Positions 57,760-64,000 of a stretch of DNA of 64,000 nucleotides are shown in pieces. The position numbers were made by a program, and so were the translations under genes. Numbering within the stretch: position 1 is the stretch's first letter; every line of letters starts with the position of its first letter. The stretch is from Psophocarpus tetragonolobus (Eukaryota; Streptophyta; Magnoliopsida; Fabales; Fabaceae): assembly GCA_037954015.1 (NCBI GenBank), contig CM075692.1, positions 21,623,730 through 21,687,729 on the forward strand. The letters run 5' to 3'. The notes under the pieces are model-generated. The model had not been told where the DNA came from, did no database searches, and saw only the letters and a list, made by a program, of their open reading frames with translations.

Positions 57760-60700
57760 TCATCCTTGAAGAGGATTTGACCTCAAATCCATGGGGTCTT
57801 CGTCATTTTCAGCACCTACAAATGGAGACAAATCAGAAACATTAAAACTGGTGTTTACCCCATAATCCTCAGGCAGATCTAAAACATAGTCATTATTACC
57901 GATCCGCTCAAGGATTTGGAAAGGTCCATCTCCTCTAGGGCTAAGTTTAGACTTCCTTTGAGAAGGAAATCTATCCTTTCTCAAGTGAAGCCATACCCAG
58001 TCGCCCTTTTCAAAGATGACTTCTTTCCTCCCCCTATTGGCGAAAGTAGCATCTCTCAAGGATTGGCGCTCTATGTTAACTTTAACCCTCTCATGTAATT
58101 GTTTTACAAAAATGGTTTTTTCCTCTCCTTCTTTATGCACAGCAACAGAAAGAGGAAGAGGTAAAAGATCTAGAGGAGTACGAGGATTAAAGCCATAGAC
58201 CACCTCAAAAGAAGAATGCTTGGTGGTTCTATGAACCACCCGGTTATAAGCAAATTCAATGTGGGGAAGGTACTCATCCCAAGACTTATGGTTGCCTTTA
58301 AGGAGAGCCCTCAGCATAGTGGATAAAGATCTATTCACCACTTCTGTTTGCCCATCAGTTTGAGGGTGACAGGTAGTGGAAAAAAGAAGTTTAGTTCCCA
58401 GCTTAGCCCAAAGAGTTTTCCAAAAATGGCTAAGGAACTTCACATCCCTATCTGACACTATTGAAGAGGGTATACCATGCAATCGGACAACCTCTTTAAA
58501 GAAAAGTCTTGCGATGTTGCTCGCATCATCCACTTTGTGGCAGGGAATAAAATGGGCCATTTTTGAAAATCGGTCCACCACCACAAATATGGAGTCTGCA
58601 CCTCGTTGGGTTCTTGGGAGCCCAAGGCTGAAATCCATGCTAATATCCTCCCAAGGTTCAGAAGGAGCAGGTAAAGGTGTGTATAGTCCATGAGACATTG
58701 CTTTAGACTTTTCTTGCAAGCAAGCTATACATTTTGAGCAATGTCTATGGACATCTCTACGCATATAGGGCCAAAAGAATTTCTCTTGTAAAAGCATGAG
58801 GGTTTTTGAAATCCCAAAATGCCCCATGAGCCCACCTTCATGACTCTCTTTTGTAAGTAAGTTCCTAATTGATCCTTGGGGTATACAAAGCTTACTCCGT
58901 TTGTAAAGATACCCCTCACTGATGAAGTACCCATCATGGGCCTTTAATGCAAATGCAGATGCAGAGGTAGCAAATATGGGGCCGAAATCCTTATCAGACG
59001 GATACATAGCCCGAATGTCATCAAATCCCAAGATTTTTGCACTCAAGGATGAATAAAGGGCATGACGCCTAGAAAGAGCATCAGCCACCACATTTTGTTT
59101 TCCTTTCTTGTACTTGATGACATAAGGGAAGGATTCAAGATATTCCACCCACGTTGCATGCCTTTTGTTCAATTTACCTTGACCCCTCAAATATTTTAGT
59201 GACTCATGGTCACTATGAATGACAAACTCCTTGGGAGCAAGGTAATGCTCCCAAGTTTGAAGGGCTCTAATTAGAGCATAAAACTCCTTATCATAGGTGG
59301 GGTAGTTGAGGGGGGCACCATTGAGTTTTTCACTGAAATACGTAATGGGGTGAACTCCTTGCAACAAGACAGCCCCCACACCTACACCAGAGGCATCACA
59401 TTCAAGTTCAAATGTTTTAGAAAAGTCAGGTAATGCCAAGACTAGTGCATGGGTCAGTTTATGCATAATTAGTTGGAAGGCTTTCTATTGTTTCTCACCC
59501 CAAAGGAAAGGAACTTCCTTTATCACCAAATCATTTATTGGTACGAAGAGCATGGAGAAATTGGGCACAAAGCGCCTATAAAATCCAGCAAGACCATGAA
59601 AGCTTTTGATTTCTGTCACACTCTTTGGGGTGGGCCATTCTTGAATAGCTTTTATCTTTTCGGGGTCAACATGAACCCCTTTTGTGCTAACTACAAAACC
59701 TAGGAAAACTACACTATCTACACAAAAAGTGCATTTTTCTAAGTTACCAAAAAGATGATTACTCCTAAGAAGAGAAAAAACATGCCTTAGATGTCCTAAA
59801 TGATCATCTAGGTTCCTAGAGTAAACTAAAATGTCATCAAAGTAAACTACACAAAATTTACCAAGGCAATCCCTTAGTACATGATTCATTAAGCGCATGA
59901 ATGTGCTTGGGGCATTAGTTAGCCCAAAAGGCATAACCAACCACTCATAAAGACCAAATTTAGTCTTAAAAGCAGTTTTCCACTCATCACCCTCTTTGAT
60001 CCTTATTTGGTGGTAACCACTTCTAAGATCTATTTTTGAAAATATTTTTGCCCCATGAAATTCATCCAACATGTCATCAAGACGGGGGATTGGGTGCCTA
60101 TATTTGATGGTGATGTTGTTGATTGCACGACAATCAACACACATCCTCCATTGGCCATTCTTCTTGGGCACCAACAAGACTGGCACAGCACAAGGGCTTA
60201 GGCTCTTTTGAACCCAACCCTTCTCCAACAGCTCATTCACTTGAGACTCAATCTCTTGGGTCTCCATGGGGTTGGTCCTATAGGCAGGTCTATTAGATAG
60301 ACTTGCATCAAGCACCAAATCAATTTGATGTTCTATACCCCTAATGGGAGGAAGTCCTTTCGGAACCTCATTAGGGAATATGTCATCAAATTCTTTTAAA
60401 ATATCTTGAACCCCTTGAGGAAGGTGCTCATGTGCATGGGCTGTGGCAGTGCTCTCAGCAGAAGAATGCAAAATGGGAGAAGGATTTGATGCTTCTTTGC
60501 AAAAGAGGAGATAAAAGGGCTTGTTAGTCAAATGAGCTTCTTTTAAATCACGTTTAGTAGCAAATAGGCTCCTTTTACTAATATTCCCTTTTGAAGGGGC
60601 ATCACCTTCCGACTCTCTCTCTTTACCCTTTTCAAGTTTTAAGGGTAAAGTTTGTTGTATTTTTTTTTGTTTTTGTTTTTCCTCCACTCTTTTCTTTTTC

Positions 60701-62559
60701 ATCGCAAATTGATCTTCAGCCACTTGAGAAGGTGACAAAGGATACAATTTGAAGCGCTTTTCATTATGGGTGAGAATTATTTGGTTGGAGTGACCATGGT
60801 GAATAGTTTTTTTGTCAAATTGCCATGGTCTTCCCAACAGGATATGACCAGTCTCCATAGGAACTATGTCACAAAGAATCTCATCATTATAAGATCCTAT
60901 GGAAATTGGAACCATAACTTGTTCATTGACTACCATCTCCCCTTGCTCATCGAGCGATTGCAATTTGTAAAGTTTGGGATGGGGCATGGTAGTCAAGGCT
61001 AGCTTTTCAACCAACCTAGAGCTACAACAGTTACAACAAGAGCCACTATCAACAAGGAGAGAACATACTTTGTCATTTACTTTACATCTTGTATGGAAGA
61101 TGTTCTCTCTTTGTGAGTGGCCAAGCTCTAGAGGTTGGCTTCCAAGAAGCCTTTGAACCATAAGGAGGTCCCCCTTATAAGGAAAAGCTTCCTCACACTG
61201 TTGTTCAAAAGTATGTCCCCCTTCTTCCTCACTCTCACTAGAGGAGGAAGATGAGCTATTCTCACTACAAATGTCTTGTCCCCTTATGATCATGGTTTTC
61301 TTGTTAAGGCATTGAGAGGCAATGTGGCCTCTCCCAAGACATTTGAAGCATTTGATACTACTTTGCCTCTCAGTAGGCTTAGTAGTAGGGGTTTTTCTCT
61401 CTACATAAGGTACTTTTGTATCTTGAAAATGCTTGGGTTCCTCTTTGGGAAAACCCTTGAAAGAGTTTCCCTTAAGTTGGTCTCTCTTTGAGTAAGAGGG
61501 AGAATATTTTTTAAAGCTTTTTCTCTTGAGTTGATTCTCAGCTCTTACACAAAGTTCTACCAACTCATCAAGGTTTGAGTATGAAAGAAGCTCTACCTTA
61601 TCTCTAATGTCAGAGCTTAATCCACACAAAAACCTAGCAAGGGTGGCATTGGGTTCCTCAATGATATTGGCCCTTAGTATGAGAAGCTCCATCTTTTGTC
61701 TATACTCCTCAATACTTAGGTTATGTTGCCTAAGTCTTTGGAGCCTATCCAAAAGATCTCTCTCATAATATGAAGGAATGTGCCTTCTTCACAAACAAGT
61801 TTTTAAATCATTCCAGTAGCGAATGTCAGGCATTTGTTTACGGGCCCTATCCTTGACTAACCCATCCCACCAATGCAAAGCAGAACCTTGAAAACTAAGG
61901 GAGGCCAAAGGTACTTTCCTTTCTTCCCTAATTTCATAGCATCGAAAGAGTTGTTCCACTTTGACTTCCCAATCTAGGTAAGTCTCAACATCTTCCCTAC
62001 CATGAAAATGGGGTAGGTCTACCTTTGGTTCCCTAGCATGATTTATGTTCTCTTGAGGAGAATGATGATTGTATGATGAATGAGAGTGATGCTTATGTTC
62101 ATTTCTATAGTATTCTTCTTCACTAGAGCTAAAATTCCTAGATGGGGATCTTATGAGAATTCCTTTATTTTTTTTATCACTCTCCCTCCCATCTCTCCTC
62201 TTACTCTCTTCTCCTCTCTTTCTCTCTTTTTCCTCTTTTTCTCTTTTTCTTTCTAGTTCTTTCCTTCTTCTCCTTTCTTCATCCTCTCTTCTCTCTCTTT
62301 GCCTTCTCTCTTCTCGCTCTTTTTTCTCTTTTCTCATTTCCAACATCTCTTTTTTTAACTCTTCCTTCTCTTTTTGTTTTTCCTTTTCTTTTATTTCTTT
62401 TTTTCTCTCTTTTTCTTCTCCCCTTTCTTATTCTTTAGCCATTCATTCCCTAAATTCTAAGTTAAGGTTTTCAAGAGTGTCTCCCTTAGAAGGTTTTCTT
62501 TGGTTGACACTCTTACTTGATGAACAACTATGTGCACTAGAATGTGTGTGGGAAGCCAT
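57760..62559 (-). pseudogene. Family-1 gag-pol with in-frame stops only
   Basis: One reading frame from ATG at 62559 to 57760, with no frameshift noticed. Charged gag segment ~62440-62200, capsid domain ~62020-61680, zinc knuckle 61309-61350, protease DSG 61042-61050, reverse transcriptase ~60270-59660 with YFDD at 59833-59844, RNase H ~59440-59090, integrase HHCC ~58880-58730, core with SDRD near 58450 and TEVVN near 58330, GPY/F ~57940-57830. Stops: TGA at the Trp codon near 62447, TAA a few codons later, TGA at 61789-61791 before RRHIPS, and TAG at 59485-59487 (a Glu codon in relatives). All catalytic residues checked are present. It ends at a TGA in the mutated purine tract, so it lacks the LTR-encoded tail. 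Confidence 0.92.
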
Positions 62560-64000
62560 GGTGCTTGGATGCTAAAAACTAAAGGGTAGACCAAAAAAAA
62601 TTTTTTCTTTTTTTTTTCAAGCAACACTCCTCTCTTTTTTTTTTCTCACCTAAAATGGCTTGATGAGTCTTTGGAACTCTTAGCCTCTACACGTTTTTTC
62701 AAAATAACATAAAATAAAATAAAAGTGCAAGAATGTAAAAGAGAAAGGGCTCTAATCGTGCTCTTAAGGTGTTGAAAGAAGTATACCACTTCTCCCTTCT
62801 TCACCTAATTAACGAGGAACTACGCTAAAATTAACCAAAATTATTACAAACCAAGGGAGGGCCTTAAGGGCACTCAAACTCCCAATCTAAAATTAAGTAT
62901 ACACAATACAAAGAATAAAAAAAATAAAACAAAGTCTTCACTCCAAGCTTTTTTGGTGTTTGTCTCCTTTTGATCAAGCCCCTTTGAGTTGCATCAACTC
63001 ACCCCAAGAATGCTACCCTTGTTTCCTCTTGTTTGGACTTGCCAAAATTTTATATATGGAACCTTTCCCAACCTTTCCTTACCAAGGCCGAATACAACAC
63101 AAGACAACAAACAAAGGTGAATAACAAAACAAGGTTCACAAATCCAAGTGGATAGATTAAACAATGACAAACTCAAAGAAGTAAAGAAGACAAGCAAGAA
63201 AACATAAGGCTCATAAAGGAAGGTAGCACACAAATAACTTTCCTAGATTAGCTCTAAGAGTAGAGATGAAAAAAGACTCAAACAAAAAAAATGAAACCAA
63301 TAGTTGCACACTTAATAAAATTTAAGTGACCAAAAACTAAAAAGCTTACTCAAGTAATTTTTTTTTAATCACAATTGGTTCCTCATATCAAATGTTTCTA
63401 CTATTAGGTACACAACTTCAAATTTGTCTTTCCTTTGAGTTCTTTATCTTCTTCTTTTTTTTTTAACTTGAACTTTTTCTATTTTTTTTTAACTTTTTCT
63501 AATCTTTTTGCTGCACCTAAAAGCTTGTTGAATTGAAATTTTAATGAGGATGCTTGAAATAATAACGCTTGAGTGAATAAGCACAAAGTAACGTCACACA
63601 ATTTTCAAGCAATGCATGCAACTAAAGGCAAAACAACTTAGTAGTTCCAAATACCACTGAACTAATGGTGCTTAAGGAATGATTTAGGGCTGATTTTGAA
63701 GTAAATTGATTGCTCAAATTACTAACACAATTCACCCAAGCTAAAATTCCATAAAGAGGCACCAATAGTGAAGGTAAACCAAGTGGAAAACTACTAATAA
63801 TTCAACATAAAACGAGAAACATATAAAGATTGAATTGAGCAAATATTTAAGAACAACAAAGAGATTAATATGCTTGAACTAAAAGCATAAAAGACTTAAG
63901 AGACTCAATAAGAGGTTCACCTCTTAGGAGCTCAATTCAAAATATTTTTGAAAGCTTTTTTGTAAAAATTTTAAGAGGCTAAAACCTATGGAATTTAAAT
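62560..64000 (-). other. Family-1 leader (continues outside the window)
   Basis: Closely matches 27053-28470 of the other family-1 leader, including poly(A/T) runs. Contains no supported gene. The primer site and conserved hairpin are expected just past the window's right edge. Confidence 0.85.

Larger units (their letters stand above)
57038..64000 (-). mobile_element. Family-1 Ty3/gypsy element, 5' LTR beyond the window
   Basis: The most complete family-1 copy here: 3' LTR (57038-57754), integrase to gag (57760-62559) and leader (62560-64000, continuing outside). Domain order matches the family-2 element. The left flank GTTCT (57033-57037) would be the target duplication to look for past the 5' LTR. 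Confidence 0.9.

Noticed and set aside
1..64000. tRNA, rRNA or small nuclear RNA genes
   Set aside because: No cloverleaf-type sequence with both internal promoter boxes or rRNA core motif was recognised; the tRNA-like matches are primer-binding sites only.

Overview
The window looks like plant nuclear heterochromatin. It holds no bacterial-type operons. Almost everything is Ty3/gypsy LTR retrotransposon sequence, nested or broken, with a telomere-like tandem satellite in the left and central part. Two degraded plant-type genes (B3-like and FAR1/MULE-like) lie on the right. A eudicot is likely and a legume plausible from the style of the FAR1-like and B3-like remnants, but the species cannot be fixed from sequence alone. 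The gypsy elements resemble the chromovirus CRM (centromeric retrotransposon) lineage: charged gag with a CX2CX4HX4C knuckle, GPY/F integrase end, no classical chromodomain, and a polyprotein that runs into the 3' LTR.

Layout. 1-4588: minus-strand family-1 element, cut by the window edge and lacking the start of gag. 4589-6170: LTR fragments and unclassified DNA. 6171-38655: a satellite of about 140 bp monomers rich in TTAGGG/TTTAGGG-like motifs, split by two insertions. The first is an 8182 bp family-2 element (6908-15089, plus) with a perfect 5-bp target duplication GTAAG and two 750 bp LTRs differing at about 8 sites. The second is a nest (19971-34576) built on an old family-3 element (minus), itself invaded by a head-to-head rearranged family-1 element (23773-32086) and a partly palindromic family-4 LTR (32943-33820, TSD AGATG). 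38656-44802: a decayed B3-domain-like gene carrying three solo LTRs with target duplications. 45033-46683: LTR fragments. 48085-50586: a FAR1/MULE-like pseudogene (minus). 52300-56508: chimeric family-3-like remnants carrying a further solo LTR (53710-54565). 57038-64000: a family-1 element (minus) with stop codons in gag and pol; its 5' LTR lies beyond the window.

None of the coding copies is intact, so any movement now would depend on proteins from elements elsewhere. Features shared between families despite divergent sequence are the most informative: the last ~40 codons of pol lie inside U3; a short stem-loop downstream of the TATA box keeps pairing through compensatory changes; the terminal inverted repeats of each LTR change together; and the primer-binding site keeps a TGGTATCTAGAGC form two bases from the LTR. 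Unusual rearrangements include an inverted half-element junction made exactly at an LTR terminus and an LTR-gag fusion present at two loci. All alignments and counts were made by eye.
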